From a virus, in IMG/VR virus record IMGVR_UViG_3300044533_000998, positions 1 through 34,815 of that record: a stretch of 34,815 nt of DNA; one strand, given 5' to 3'. Below are positions 1-9,465 of this stretch, one piece after another. Under the pieces are notes generated by a model, which saw only the letters and a program-made list of their open reading frames with translations, ran no database searches and had not been told where the DNA came from. Position numbers and translations under genes: made by a program. The stretch's first letter is position 1; every line of letters begins with the position of its first letter.

Positions 1-127
1 AACCTCGTGCTTGTTCTTCAAAATTTTCGGGTAATTTAATAGACTTATATTCTTTGAATATTCTATCCTCGTTTCGACAATCAACTTCACATGCTATACC
101 AATAGTTTCATCTACTCTCCAACCTTT
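1..127. repeat. Contig-end overlap, left copy
   Basis: These 127 bases are identical to 34689-34815. The overlap lies inside one open reading frame, and joining the ends restores that frame without a break. A length of exactly 127 is a common largest k-mer in de Bruijn assemblers, so this is most simply the unresolved overlap of a circular assembly and not a biological terminal repeat. The true genome would then be about 34,688 bp. A circularly permuted headful-packaged genome, or one with cohesive ends joined, would both give this picture. Confidence 0.9.
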
Positions 128-424
128 TGGTCCACCTGTAATTTGCCAACTTTGAATTTCATTTGTAACAGGACAACCAATTCCTAAATCGGCATCTTGA
201 TACATAATTGCCCATGTATCAAACCATTCTCCGATTAATATGTCCCCACCTGTCATAAACCATTGGTTTGAACCATTAAACCAAATAGATGTCAATTGAC
301 CTAAAAATGTAAATTGAAATACAGGTTGACCATTCTGTTGTCCAACAACATTACACATAGCACTTACACCACCTTGTTCAGGTAATGTATAGGATATAAT
401 CAAACCACAATCACATTTTATCAT
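1..424 (-). CDS. Tail protein, N-terminal part of a gene split by the contig ends
   Basis: This is the first 141 codons of a gene that continues at 34688 and ends at 33910. Joined, it encodes about 400 residues. The start ATG overlaps the stop of the C1q-like tail gene in an ATGA arrangement, which supports the start and indicates translational coupling. The N-terminal part is rich in Trp, Gly and Cys (for example CDCG near the start) and has no membrane segment. I do not recognise a family. Its position between tail-fibre genes and the lysis cassette suggests a tail-tip or receptor-binding structural protein. The product is uncertain but the reading frame is secure. Confidence 0.8.
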   Translation of the reverse strand, partial: MIKCDCGLIISYTLPEQGGVSAMCNVVGQQNGQPVFQFTFLGQLTSIWFNGSNQWFMTGGDILIGEWFDTWAIMYQDADLGIGCPVTNEIQSWQITGGPKGWRVDETIGIACEVDCRNEDRIFKEYKSIKLPENFEEQARG

Positions 425-1038
425 AATCTTCGAATTGTTATTTGAGCAGAAGGTGTAAATGGGTGGATAGCGTTTGCTGCTTCTGCTTTAAAGATTAATG
501 CAACATCTGTAACTGCATATTTAACACTTACCTGCGTTCCTTCACCAATATAAACAATATGATTAAGCACCAATACATTTTCTTCATTATTAGAATGTAT
601 TGTCATTCTTCTATTGGATTGTGTCAATGCACCATTAATTGTAGTCAACCATAAATCTACTGTTGCAGGAGAACCACCCGATGATTTAGTTACTTGTACA
701 GAAACAGTAATCAAGTAATTACCACTTGTGTTTGGACTAAATCCATTACCATTATAAAGTCCAATTCCATTTTGAGCAGAAGTCCAATTCCAATTGATTG
801 TCTGTGGCTGATTTGCTTGTGGAGCAACGATATTTGCTGTCTGTGAACAACCAATCATATATCCATTTTTATTTCTAACTATGAAATCCATTACTTGCCA
901 TTGGTTACATTGTTTAGAAACCCATATTCCTTGATTATTATCATATACATCAGTATCAAAAACAACCAATGATTGTTCAATATCTGCGGTCTGCACATTG
1001 TCTGCATAACCATGAATCATTTGTATTAAATCTGCCAT
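421..1038 (-). CDS. Tail fibre/tip protein with C1q-like C-terminal domain
   Basis: The gene encodes 205 residues. Residues from about 75 to the end look like a C1q/TNF-type jelly-roll: a GLYNGNGF segment, then SGNYLITVSVQV, alternating beta strands, and a final strand pattern ending in ITIRRL. Such domains trimerise and often form the receptor-binding head of phage tail fibres. The N-terminal 70 residues would be the attachment part. The gene starts 2 bp after the upstream tail gene stops and overlaps the next gene by 4 bp (ATGA), so it belongs to the tail operon. The C1q assignment is by pattern recognition only; a host-binding role is inferred. Confidence 0.75.
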   Translation of the reverse strand: MADLIQMIHGYADNVQTADIEQSLVVFDTDVYDNNQGIWVSKQCNQWQVMDFIVRNKNGYMIGCSQTANIVAPQANQPQTINWNWTSAQNGIGLYNGNGFSPNTSGNYLITVSVQVTKSSGGSPATVDLWLTTINGALTQSNRRMTIHSNNEENVLVLNHIVYIGEGTQVSVKYAVTDVALIFKAEAANAIHPFTPSAQITIRRL

Positions 1039-1039
1039 A

Positions 1040-3295
1040 TTATTCTGCTTTTACTTTTATTATACCATCACTTTTTTGTTTTATTGTTCCATCTGATTTT
1101 TGCTTACCAATTGGAGTAACAAAACAACCTTTTATCTTTGTTGTAAATTTACAACCATTTTCCAAATTAATTTGGTTTGGATCAAAATAACATTCCATAA
1201 TTGCTACGGGTCCAACTATTTGCAAATCACAATATAAGCCACTCAATGGTGTCAATGGGTTGCTAGTATTGTTATCAAACGGAACTATTGTAGATGAGAT
1301 CCATCTAGGACTAGATTCAGTTGGTTCAATTGTAATCATACCCCAAGTATTATCTATGTCCCAAGCCATTCCATTCATAATAGTATGCGTTGCTTTTACA
1401 CGCATTAACATACCTTCTGTTATAACACCTACACTTTGATTTGTGCTATCTAAAATGAGTTCTATTTCTTGAAATATGTTTGGATCTGTATCATAGTTTT
1501 TCAACTTCAATCCTTGTCGATATTCATGCGTTAATCCTTCTCTAGTCAAGACTATTTTCAATTCTAATTGCCAATCAGTAGTGCTATCGTATGGATACCA
1601 ATTTTTAGTCTTATTAGGATAAAAGTCATTACTTGCATTGGGTTGTGATAGCCAATCTTCCCATCTAAATAAAAATGGATAGTAAATTCTCACACCATAT
1701 TCATCATTTGCATTATTGTATGGAGGATCCAAATACAACAAAGCATTTTGTTTCAAACTTGTAGTTGGCAAAGTAGACACTACAGGTGCAACTTCATTTA
1801 ATTGATACTTACCAAGTAACATTGGTATTTGATCAAAACTAAAGTTCACACTATTCAATGTAAATTCCTCATCTGTTGCACCATTTCTTGAAATAATACT
1901 AGCACTTAATCCATCACATTGACTAAAATAAGGAATTTGAAACGCACCTGTAAATGCAACATCATCTTCAATATTTGCTTCACAACCACTTGAACTATTA
2001 GTCGTTTCTACATAGTTTTGATTATGGTATAAAAACTTTTCTTGTTCAAATTTGAGTTTATCTCCTACAGGAAGTACCTTTGTTAATTGGTCATCAAATA
2101 CTAAAAGATTTGTATCATCTGCTCTAATCCATAATTTAAACGATCTATCTCCATCATCTCTTCCTTCCATGAAATCGGCAAAGTCTTGTGATGGCATAAA
2201 GCGTAAATCTAATTGGTATTGTTGACCACCGATATTATTTACATTCAGTATTTCAATTTGATAGTATGCACCAAATTCATTATTAAATGAACTAATAGTC
2301 ATACCAGCACCCCATATTTGAGTTGTACCAATATTCATAGACATAAACGACTGCGGATATGTTCTATGCTTGTAGTATGCTTCATCTTGTGGAACATAAC
2401 ATGAACCAATACCTAATTCTCCGAAAGGACATTCAACAATAACACTAAAATATGACTCATTTTGATAATCAATTGAGTTTACACCTTGTACTAAATAACT
2501 AATGACACTTCCTGTATTAAATGGTTCATCAAACCAACCTGTGTCACCATTATGAGAATCGATGTATACAGTAACATTGTTTGGATTTCCTAAAATAGAC
2601 TCCCAAGTTTGTTTGATATATAACTTTTGACAATTTGCATTATTGAACAATGTTGGAAAGTTGATAGGAGATACAAGATAATCAATAGTTAGAATGTAAC
2701 TTCTTACACCATTGTTATCTGAATCCCAAATTAAACGAGCCATTATTACATGCTGTCCCGATTGCTTACCAACAGGAGTTCCATATATTGCTCCACCTAC
2801 ACTAAATGTTGTTAAATCAAATTTCCATCGAGTAACTTCTCCATCTATTTGAGAGAATTCATTACCAACTTGACCATTAGGTACATGATTAATATCGATA
2901 AGAAGTCCTTGTCTAGGAAACACTTTGTAAATTCTAAAGATTTCTCCATTCTGTTGATCAATCCAAGTTGGACATGAGTCGATGTCAAGTTCATCTTGAT
3001 TAATTGCCTGTATGGTAGCATACCAATCGGTAATCATACCGCCACCCGAAGTATACTTAATACATCGTACAATATCTCCTTGACAAAATCCTTCGGTTTC
3101 CCAATCTCCACCACTCCACGTTATTATGTTATCAATTGGATTAAGTTGAAGATAGGCACTTGCACCCGAAGTTACCATAACAGATTCATCAATATTAATA
3201 TTTACACGATGATAATCTCCTACATCTGCTCTATAAAATGAACGACCATTACCTTTATAATCGTAAAATTTTCTATTTATTATTGAAATTGGCAT
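1040..3295 (-). CDS. Large tail protein, probable tail-tip/spike component
   Basis: The gene encodes 751 residues and is the largest gene downstream of the tape measure except for the tape measure itself. The protein is rich in Asn, Gly, Tyr and Trp, consists of apparent beta-strand segments, and has no signal peptide or membrane helix, as is usual for tail spike or fibre proteins. The C-terminus carries a near-duplicate Lys-rich peptide (GKQKSDGT then KQKSDGII). The start overlaps the end of the 74-residue upstream gene by 23 bp. No catalytic motif is apparent. A structural role in the tail tip or host adsorption is inferred from gene order alone. Confidence 0.75.
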   Translation of the reverse strand: MPISIINRKFYDYKGNGRSFYRADVGDYHRVNINIDESVMVTSGASAYLQLNPIDNIITWSGGDWETEGFCQGDIVRCIKYTSGGGMITDWYATIQAINQDELDIDSCPTWIDQQNGEIFRIYKVFPRQGLLIDINHVPNGQVGNEFSQIDGEVTRWKFDLTTFSVGGAIYGTPVGKQSGQHVIMARLIWDSDNNGVRSYILTIDYLVSPINFPTLFNNANCQKLYIKQTWESILGNPNNVTVYIDSHNGDTGWFDEPFNTGSVISYLVQGVNSIDYQNESYFSVIVECPFGELGIGSCYVPQDEAYYKHRTYPQSFMSMNIGTTQIWGAGMTISSFNNEFGAYYQIEILNVNNIGGQQYQLDLRFMPSQDFADFMEGRDDGDRSFKLWIRADDTNLLVFDDQLTKVLPVGDKLKFEQEKFLYHNQNYVETTNSSSGCEANIEDDVAFTGAFQIPYFSQCDGLSASIISRNGATDEEFTLNSVNFSFDQIPMLLGKYQLNEVAPVVSTLPTTSLKQNALLYLDPPYNNANDEYGVRIYYPFLFRWEDWLSQPNASNDFYPNKTKNWYPYDSTTDWQLELKIVLTREGLTHEYRQGLKLKNYDTDPNIFQEIELILDSTNQSVGVITEGMLMRVKATHTIMNGMAWDIDNTWGMITIEPTESSPRWISSTIVPFDNNTSNPLTPLSGLYCDLQIVGPVAIMECYFDPNQINLENGCKFTTKIKGCFVTPIGKQKSDGTIKQKSDGIIKVKAE

Positions 3296-3497
3296 ACTTT
3301 TCTTTTAATGCATTCAAAGCAGATAAATCTCCTGCTCTTACTGCTTTAGTTACATCACTTATATCTTTTCTGACACTTTCAGACTCTACCTTAACATCGT
3401 CAGGCAATGAATTTAGAATTTTTTCATTAATTTCGAGTAACTTGTCAAAATTATTTCTCAATTCTTCGATCAATTTTAAATTATCCATATCATTCAT
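3273..3497 (-). CDS. Small coiled-coil protein within the tail operon
   Basis: The gene encodes 74 residues, highly charged and predicted helical (LIEELRNNFDKLLEINEKIL), so probably a short coiled coil. The ATG chosen overlaps the preceding tail gene's stop by 8 bp; a second ATG three codons later would remove the overlap. The 3' end overlaps the next large tail gene by 23 bp. Overlaps on both sides argue that it is a real, translationally coupled gene. The family is not recognised. It could be a small tail assembly factor or a trimerisation piece. Confidence 0.7.
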   Translation of the reverse strand: MNDMDNLKLIEELRNNFDKLLEINEKILNSLPDDVKVESESVRKDISDVTKAVRAGDLSALNALKEKYANFNNK

Positions 3498-5208
3498 TTA
3501 TTGTTATCGTTTGTACTTTTCCAACTGCATATGTGTCTGGCTTTCTGTATGTTATAACGCAGTATGATTTTTCATCAATCCATTCGCAAGATAACACTTC
3601 ACATATCTCTCCTTCCATTTCAACGTAATTGTTGTCGAGCAAAGTTACAAATTCAGAAGCCTTTAATCTTACTCTTACTTGATTTTTTATTCTCCATGCA
3701 TTTAGTTGTATCTGATTGATGTAGTGGTACTTTTTCCATAATGCCGCAGCACTAATGTAATCCATATAGTTAGCAGGTTGTTTTCCATTGATTGTGTACA
3801 TCAATTTAGTTGTGCTAAAAAATCGTTGTGATATTTGCATACAATCCTTTCTTTCTCCGATTTGAGAAGCATATCCTGTTCCACCACCGAATGTTGCAGA
3901 AACAGTATCAATCAATTCGAATAGTCCTTTTGCAATCTCTTCGAGCCAATTAAGTTTCTCTTTTCTGCGACCTAATGCAAATGGAACATCTACTTCTTGC
4001 AATCCTTTGATACTTACCAAATCAGCATTAATGATGTTTGTAGGTTCAGTTGAATATTCAGCATCATGTCTATCGTATAAGGCATCGTATGTATTCAAAT
4101 CCGACATATCCATTTGGTACTTTATGTAGTATCGCTTCCATACATCATTTACATTAAAGGAATATGCATCATCACGTTCTCCTTGTAATGACAATGAAGG
4201 TTCTAGCATATTTACTGCCTGTGTTTGCCACCAATCCCATCTTTCAATTCGTACTACTCCGTTGTATACTTTCACTCTAGCATTAAAGGTTGTGGTAATT
4301 GCATCTATTAATGAACCTAAAGTTGGAGTTGTATCACTTGCAGAAGGCACACCCTTATTAAATGGACTAGTGAATGCATCAGGCAAGAATTCAAATATTG
4401 ACTTACGATCTCTAACCAATGGTACAGGCAACAATGTCAATTGTGGTATTCCATCAAGCAATGATGACTCGAAAGTGTATCCAAGAAACTGACAACCTTT
4501 GCTGATTAGTTCTTTAACCTTACAACCTAATAAGTTGTATTTAGGTGGAAACAACAATACAAATAACTGCGATGCCAAGTCTAATAATGCAACCAGCAAC
4601 GCAGCGAAGTAAACCAATCTTGCCGCAGCCATTAATACTGCAGTTATTATTGCTCCTGTATTGAATGAAGGAGGTACACCTGCATTTGGAGTTGCTGCTT
4701 GGATTACATCTTTGGTTGCTTCTACTAAATCCTTTGCTGCTTGGATTGTTTCCTTTGTCATAACGTAAATTGAAATAGCCAACGTAATTGCTGTTTCAAG
4801 TTGGTTATCTTTTATGACAAAATATGGTACATCGAAAGTGTCGAACTGAACACCTTTAGATAGCATCAATTCGAATGAAGTTCCATAAGCATTATCATAG
4901 AATGAATCCTGTCCTTTTCTACGTTTTATCTTTACTTCGACTTCATGTTGCCTTACAATACTTTCTTCCGTTAAATCAACGTAATAGTCTATAACAATAC
5001 CATTATCCAATTCAACTCTGTATGGTACACCCTCGAATAGACCTACTGTCTGTATGTGATTTCGAATAATATCGTAACCTTCTCTAGGTAAAACGATGTT
5101 GTCAGTCGATAATTTCAATACATCGGGATCATCTGTGAATGTAGATATCAAACCTATCTCTGTGCGATTTCTAGGCGATATTTCTATGTCATTTAAATAA
5201 TGTCTCAT
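3490..5208 (-). CDS. Baseplate/tail-tip protein following the tape measure
   Basis: The gene encodes 572 residues, coupled to the tape measure by an ATGA overlap. Gene order (tape measure, then this) is where distal tail, hub or tail-associated proteins lie in siphoviruses. The N-terminal 130 residues are beta-rich. Residues about 187-220 form a strikingly hydrophobic stretch of Ala, Leu and Val flanked by predicted helices, unusual for a soluble tail protein; it might insert in the host membrane during ejection. The C-terminal half contains further beta-rich sequence with many Trp and Tyr. No enzyme motif was seen. A structural role is inferred from context. Confidence 0.75.
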   Translation of the reverse strand: MRHYLNDIEISPRNRTEIGLISTFTDDPDVLKLSTDNIVLPREGYDIIRNHIQTVGLFEGVPYRVELDNGIVIDYYVDLTEESIVRQHEVEVKIKRRKGQDSFYDNAYGTSFELMLSKGVQFDTFDVPYFVIKDNQLETAITLAISIYVMTKETIQAAKDLVEATKDVIQAATPNAGVPPSFNTGAIITAVLMAAARLVYFAALLVALLDLASQLFVLLFPPKYNLLGCKVKELISKGCQFLGYTFESSLLDGIPQLTLLPVPLVRDRKSIFEFLPDAFTSPFNKGVPSASDTTPTLGSLIDAITTTFNARVKVYNGVVRIERWDWWQTQAVNMLEPSLSLQGERDDAYSFNVNDVWKRYYIKYQMDMSDLNTYDALYDRHDAEYSTEPTNIINADLVSIKGLQEVDVPFALGRRKEKLNWLEEIAKGLFELIDTVSATFGGGTGYASQIGERKDCMQISQRFFSTTKLMYTINGKQPANYMDYISAAALWKKYHYINQIQLNAWRIKNQVRVRLKASEFVTLLDNNYVEMEGEICEVLSCEWIDEKSYCVITYRKPDTYAVGKVQTITINE

Positions 5209-8200
5209 CTTCTTACTTTATATCGATTAAATGTAGTCGTATTGCCTTGTTTTTTCTTATCTACGAATTCTAATAGCGTACTTGATATTCTACTTACATC
5301 GTATGAATGTTCAGGTTTATTTTCAATAGTAGTTTTCAATTCATCTAGTTTGTTTACCATTTGAATGAAGTCAACCGATTGTGCCATTTGATATGCAGTA
5401 GTCGAACCTATTAATTTTCCATTTTGATAGTCCTGTGCGACTTTTGCAATTTCTTGGGTTGTCATATTACCTGTCATTGCAGAAAGTGTTGGATTCAGTA
5501 TCTTTTCTGATCCATCGACACGTACAATATGACCATCTCTACCCGACATCATTGGCTTTCCAAGTGCATCTGCTACAGTAGTTTCAGTACCTTCGTAAAA
5601 TGCAGGTAGTGAATTTATGAATTGCATCAATAATGTAGTGTCTTTGATGGTATCTACTAATGGATTTTCTGATCCTGCTTCTACTTTAGCCGAGTATGTA
5701 CTAAATACTGATTGAGCAAGTTTGATACGTTCTTGCTTTTTCATTTCTTTTTCCTTTTTCAAATTGGCTTCATCCATTATCTTTTGTTGCTCTGCTAAAG
5801 ATTGTTGTGCATTGATATTTCCATTCTGTGCTAACTGCTGATAAACTGCGTATTGCTTCTCTGCCGCAGCCATTTCCTTATCAATTTGAGTTATTTTTTC
5901 TTCTGATTTTTTGATGAAAAAGTCTGCACTAGCATTTACAAGTTGTTTTATTTCTTCATTACGCTTCTTTTGTTGCTCTAATGTTTTTTCATTTTCCTCT
6001 TGTGTTTTAGCATTTGCTTTATCATAATATTCAATTTGAGCATCAATCAATTCATCATTTAAGGTATCAATTTCAGAGTTTTTTTGTTTAGTTTGATTGA
6101 CTATTTCAACGTTTGTCTCTTCATTAATCTTACGGATCTCTAATTCTAAATCTCCATTACGTTGCAATTGATCTTGGTCGAATTTCTTCAATTCATTTTG
6201 ATAATTCTCCTCAATCTTTTTCTTTGCTTCGGCAGTAAGTCCTTCCTGTGCTAATAATTCATCTCTCTTTGCTTCAATTGCCTTTTTCTGTTCAACACCT
6301 TCAAGACGATATGTTTCTCTAATAGCAGCAATTTGTGCATCTCTTTGCATAGTGATTCCATCAAGGATTAATTTGTATTTATCCTCTACAAGTTTCTCGA
6401 TTGTATCAACTTCCAATTGACCTGTTTCACTTACTCTTTTTAGGTCGTTTGCCTTCTGCTCATCAATAGCGTCTTGTGCTTTTGCAACTTCTTTATTTTG
6501 TTTCAATTCATCAAGTGCATTAAGCAATTCTATTTGTTTTGACAAGTAGTCATTAGTCAATTCAAATTCAGTATTCAATTTCGCCTGTTTGTCAGTAGCG
6601 TTTTTAGTGGATTTTTCTTGCTTTACATAGACTTTTCCGTTGTTAGTTAACTTCTTGTCTGTTTCAAGTAATTGCTCTCGTCTCAATCCAAGTTTTTCTG
6701 TTGCGTTTTCTGTTTCTTCAAGTGCTTTTACGATTTCCAAACGCTGTTTTTGGATACTTTCAAATCTTTGGAATTCTACTGACTCTTCGATATTTCTATC
6801 TCTGTATGTCATTGCCAATTCATTTCTAAATCGTATTTCTGCCTGTACATCTCCAAGTGCAGCCTTCTTTGCATCTGCTGACATTTGGAAGTTTTTATTA
6901 GTCTCTCTTTGAAGTTTGTACATCTTCTGTTCCAATTCAAAGCGTTTTTGTTGTTGACTATCAAAGAATTCTTGATTTTTTTGCAACTTGAACTTGTTGT
7001 ATTGTACTGCTACGTAATCCTCTAGCGATCTATTCAACTGCTCTTGGAATGCAAATTCATCACTCATGTTTTTAAGCGTTGTTCCGTATTCAGAATTGAT
7101 CTGTTTCATTATTTCATTTCTTTCCTTACTTCCAGCGTTTGTGCTTTTCAATGAGTAAATTAATGATGCGTAACTTCCTGTTTCCTTTCCAACGAATTCT
7201 GCTGCTTCTTTAGCGTATTTAGCATTGTATTTACGTTGTTCAGCGAGTTTTTTCGCTTCTGCTGCTGCCTTTTTCTCTGCTGCGGTTTCTTGATCAAATA
7301 TATAAACCAATCCAACTATTGCTGCACCCAATGCTAGGATACCTGCAATTACAAGTCCAATAGGGTTGGCACTCATAGCAACATTCAATCCTTCCTGTGC
7401 TACGGTTGCTTCGGTTGTTGCAACTGCTTGTGCTTCGGTTACTACTACATCAACTTCCTTCGCTGCAGTAAATAATCCTAACTTAACTGCTGCACCTGTA
7501 AACGCTGCCTTGATTTCTGTAATCTTATCGCCAATACCACCTAGACTTTCCAATGCATCGCTTAAACCCGACAATGCTTGTAGTCTTACCATAGTTTCCA
7601 TTAAGGCATCGGTATTTACACCAAGCAATACACCTGCACTTTCAATTCCTTGAAACGCATCTACTCCGATTTTACCGACTTTAGCAAATCCACCACCGAG
7701 ATTTTCCATCGCTGATCCTGCCAATCCTTTAACTACTGCTTGTGTGTCTGCAATCTTATCTTTTAATTGACCTGCTTCCATAGCCATTTGTTGGAAGCGT
7801 GGATCAGACTCATCCATTTGTGACAACGCATTTGTAAGGTTTCGTAACTGCTGTTTTAATCCTACAGTAGCCTTTTCATAATCCCCTACACTACGTTGGT
7901 TATCTCCTACAGATTTGTCGATGTCTTTCAGTTGTGTATCCAATCTTTTTGCTTCGGCAGTAACATCGTGGTAACGCTTTTGCATTTCGGCAAACGAAGC
8001 AGTACCTTGTTGGCCAGCATTTTTTTGGTTCAATAATTCTGCTGCAAGTGCCTTTGATTCGTTCTTTAGATCTCTAGCCTGTGCAGACATAATTTTGTAT
8101 GCATTGGTTTCTTCCTGTACTGCCTTTGCTTTTTGTTTACTACGTTTTACTTCTGCTTCTTCCTCTTTCTTGATTTGTTGCTGTGTACGAAGTTTTTGTT

Positions 8201-8528
8201 GAGCAGTTTTTTCCTTCTCTTGCTCTATCTTTTCGAGTTGTTGTTCTGCAATAGCGTACTGCTTTAATGCTTCTGCTTTAGCCTTATCGATTTTAATGGA
8301 GTCCTCTTGCAATTGCGTTGCTTCTTTAGAGGTTTTCATTAGGTTTTCAATACTCTTTGTCGTGGTCAAAACATTATCATTGACAGATTTTTTCATTTCT
8401 TCTGCCGATTGTTTCATACCTAAAGACAACTTATCAAATACATCTATGGTATTTTTTGCTGATTCACGTAATCCTTTGAAGATATCTTCTTCTTCGAATA
8501 AATCACTTGACTTTATTTGCTTTGCCAT
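5205..8528 (-). CDS. Tape measure protein
   Basis: The gene encodes 1107 residues and is the longest gene of the genome. It determines tail length and occupies the tail tube lumen until DNA ejection. Residues 1-265 are almost entirely charged coiled coil. A Gly/Ala-rich region follows at about 270-385, then a hydrophobic segment at about 389-411 (GLVIAGILALGAAIVGLVYI). Long Glu/Lys/Gln-rich coiled coils fill roughly 412-940, and a less regular C-terminal part of about 165 residues ends the protein. The start overlaps the preceding gene by 26 bp. At about 0.15 nm per residue, as in other siphoviruses, the tail would be about 165 nm long. No peptidase or muramidase motif was noticed. Confidence 0.93.
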   Translation of the reverse strand: MAKQIKSSDLFEEEDIFKGLRESAKNTIDVFDKLSLGMKQSAEEMKKSVNDNVLTTTKSIENLMKTSKEATQLQEDSIKIDKAKAEALKQYAIAEQQLEKIEQEKEKTAQQKLRTQQQIKKEEEAEVKRSKQKAKAVQEETNAYKIMSAQARDLKNESKALAAELLNQKNAGQQGTASFAEMQKRYHDVTAEAKRLDTQLKDIDKSVGDNQRSVGDYEKATVGLKQQLRNLTNALSQMDESDPRFQQMAMEAGQLKDKIADTQAVVKGLAGSAMENLGGGFAKVGKIGVDAFQGIESAGVLLGVNTDALMETMVRLQALSGLSDALESLGGIGDKITEIKAAFTGAAVKLGLFTAAKEVDVVVTEAQAVATTEATVAQEGLNVAMSANPIGLVIAGILALGAAIVGLVYIFDQETAAEKKAAAEAKKLAEQRKYNAKYAKEAAEFVGKETGSYASLIYSLKSTNAGSKERNEIMKQINSEYGTTLKNMSDEFAFQEQLNRSLEDYVAVQYNKFKLQKNQEFFDSQQQKRFELEQKMYKLQRETNKNFQMSADAKKAALGDVQAEIRFRNELAMTYRDRNIEESVEFQRFESIQKQRLEIVKALEETENATEKLGLRREQLLETDKKLTNNGKVYVKQEKSTKNATDKQAKLNTEFELTNDYLSKQIELLNALDELKQNKEVAKAQDAIDEQKANDLKRVSETGQLEVDTIEKLVEDKYKLILDGITMQRDAQIAAIRETYRLEGVEQKKAIEAKRDELLAQEGLTAEAKKKIEENYQNELKKFDQDQLQRNGDLELEIRKINEETNVEIVNQTKQKNSEIDTLNDELIDAQIEYYDKANAKTQEENEKTLEQQKKRNEEIKQLVNASADFFIKKSEEKITQIDKEMAAAEKQYAVYQQLAQNGNINAQQSLAEQQKIMDEANLKKEKEMKKQERIKLAQSVFSTYSAKVEAGSENPLVDTIKDTTLLMQFINSLPAFYEGTETTVADALGKPMMSGRDGHIVRVDGSEKILNPTLSAMTGNMTTQEIAKVAQDYQNGKLIGSTTAYQMAQSVDFIQMVNKLDELKTTIENKPEHSYDVSRISSTLLEFVDKKKQGNTTTFNRYKVRR

Positions 8529-8916
8529 ACTCTTTCATTAAATTAAAGTAATCTCTTACTGTTATACTTCTTGTGTCAATCCAAGTACCCATCCATTTAG
8601 AAACATGGATTAATGCTTCTTCAATTGACATTCCACTTCCGTTATTAGACATCATTGTCTGTAACTTTGCAACTGCTATTTCAATTTCGGTTATCTTGAA
8701 CCTATCTTTGGTAATTACATATTCCAATTCTAACAATGTCTTTTCCTTCACAGCATTTAATAGTTTTCTGTAGATGGGAGACAATCCAAATTCTTTGATA
8801 TATGAATCATAAATAATTTCCCATGCCATTGCATCTTCTATTTCAGTGCCTTTTTCTTCGATCCTAGCGTACTTTAGTTCCCCACCTGTACATTTTATCC
8901 AATTATACAATTTCAT
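8503..8916 (-). CDS. Small tail gene just upstream of the tape measure, possible tail assembly chaperone
   Basis: The ATG at 8916 lies 10 bp after the stop of the preceding gene and gives 137 residues. The frame stays open for another 45 codons upstream, but that extension is low-complexity and overlaps the upstream gene, so the internal ATG is preferred. The product is helical and acidic/basic mixed (EKTLLELEYVITKDRFKITE, then IEEALIHVSKWMGTW). Genes in this position, immediately before and overlapping the tape measure, are usually tail assembly chaperones. The sequence itself gives no decisive motif. A frameshift fusion with the upstream gene was considered and not supported. Confidence 0.7.
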   Translation of the reverse strand: MKLYNWIKCTGGELKYARIEEKGTEIEDAMAWEIIYDSYIKEFGLSPIYRKLLNAVKEKTLLELEYVITKDRFKITEIEIAVAKLQTMMSNNGSGMSIEEALIHVSKWMGTWIDTRSITVRDYFNLMKEYGKANKVK

Positions 8917-8926
8917 TTCGTCTATG

Positions 8927-9397
8927 CTATTGTAATAACCTTTTAACTTCGTAGTAGAATCTTTCTTTAATTTCTTCGATGAGGACCTGTTTGTTATCAT
9001 CTGTAAGACCAATAATACCTTCGCCAAACTTTTCAAATAAATTCGTTTCATTGCCTGTTTTGTCTGTTTTCATTGGATCTGCATCAATGATGAACGAGTC
9101 ATCTTCAACTAATATATCCATTGATTTGTAAAATTCTCCTGTATCTTTTAACGTGTATGGAGTTCCTGCCTTCTTTAATGAGTTATAAATATTCTCGGTA
9201 GTCCATGAATAATATCCAATTACTTGACCTGTTTCATCGATACCTTCTTCGAATAATTGCTTAATTCTGATCAAGTCGAGTATCATTGTTTCGAATTCTT
9301 CATCAGTAAATACTGTTCTCCATACTTTTGAGTGTTGAATTTCACTTGCTTTTTCGAGCAAATTCATAACCACCGTACCTTTGAACAAGTTTTCCAT
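8927..9397 (-). CDS. Tail morphogenesis protein, unknown family
   Basis: An ATG at 9397 gives 156 residues; an in-frame TTG 18 bp upstream lies at the end of a terminator T-run and was not chosen. The protein is mixed alpha/beta. A central segment (YTLKDTGEFYKSM) is reminiscent of phage tail completion or minor tail proteins with a conserved TGxxxxS pattern, but this is a weak resemblance. The gene is the first downstream of a strong terminator hairpin and therefore is expected to be expressed less than the capsid and tail-tube genes. Function is inferred from position between tube and tape measure genes. Confidence 0.7.
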   Translation of the reverse strand: MENLFKGTVVMNLLEKASEIQHSKVWRTVFTDEEFETMILDLIRIKQLFEEGIDETGQVIGYYSWTTENIYNSLKKAGTPYTLKDTGEFYKSMDILVEDDSFIIDADPMKTDKTGNETNLFEKFGEGIIGLTDDNKQVLIEEIKERFYYEVKRLLQ

Positions 9398-9413
9398 ACG
9401 AACAAATTTAGAC

Positions 9414-9446
9414 AAAAAAAAAGGGAGTGCATTAAAACACCCCCTT
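9414..9446 (-). terminator. Intrinsic terminator inside the structural operon
   Basis: Read on the minus strand, a 9-bp stem (AAGGGGGTG pairing with CACTCCCTT, one G-T wobble) encloses a short loop and is followed directly by nine T residues. It lies 20 bp after the stop of the 111-residue gene and 17 bp before the next ATG. A TAAATTTG sequence, matching the Bacteroidota -7 box, follows at once, but no -33 element sits at the right distance. It probably reduces transcription of the low-copy tail genes relative to capsid and tube. Confidence 0.85.
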
Positions 9447-9465
9447 AATTTTAAATATTCAAAAC

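Noticed and set aside
1-127. A biological direct terminal repeat at the genome ends
   Set aside because: The exact 127-bp length equals a common assembler k-mer and the repeat lies inside one uninterrupted reading frame, so circular assembly overlap is simpler.
8503-9051. Programmed frameshift joining the 156- and 137-residue genes as in lambda G/GT
   Set aside because: The frames are related by +1 (or -2), no standard -1 slippery heptamer was found, and an ATG lies 10 bp after the first stop.
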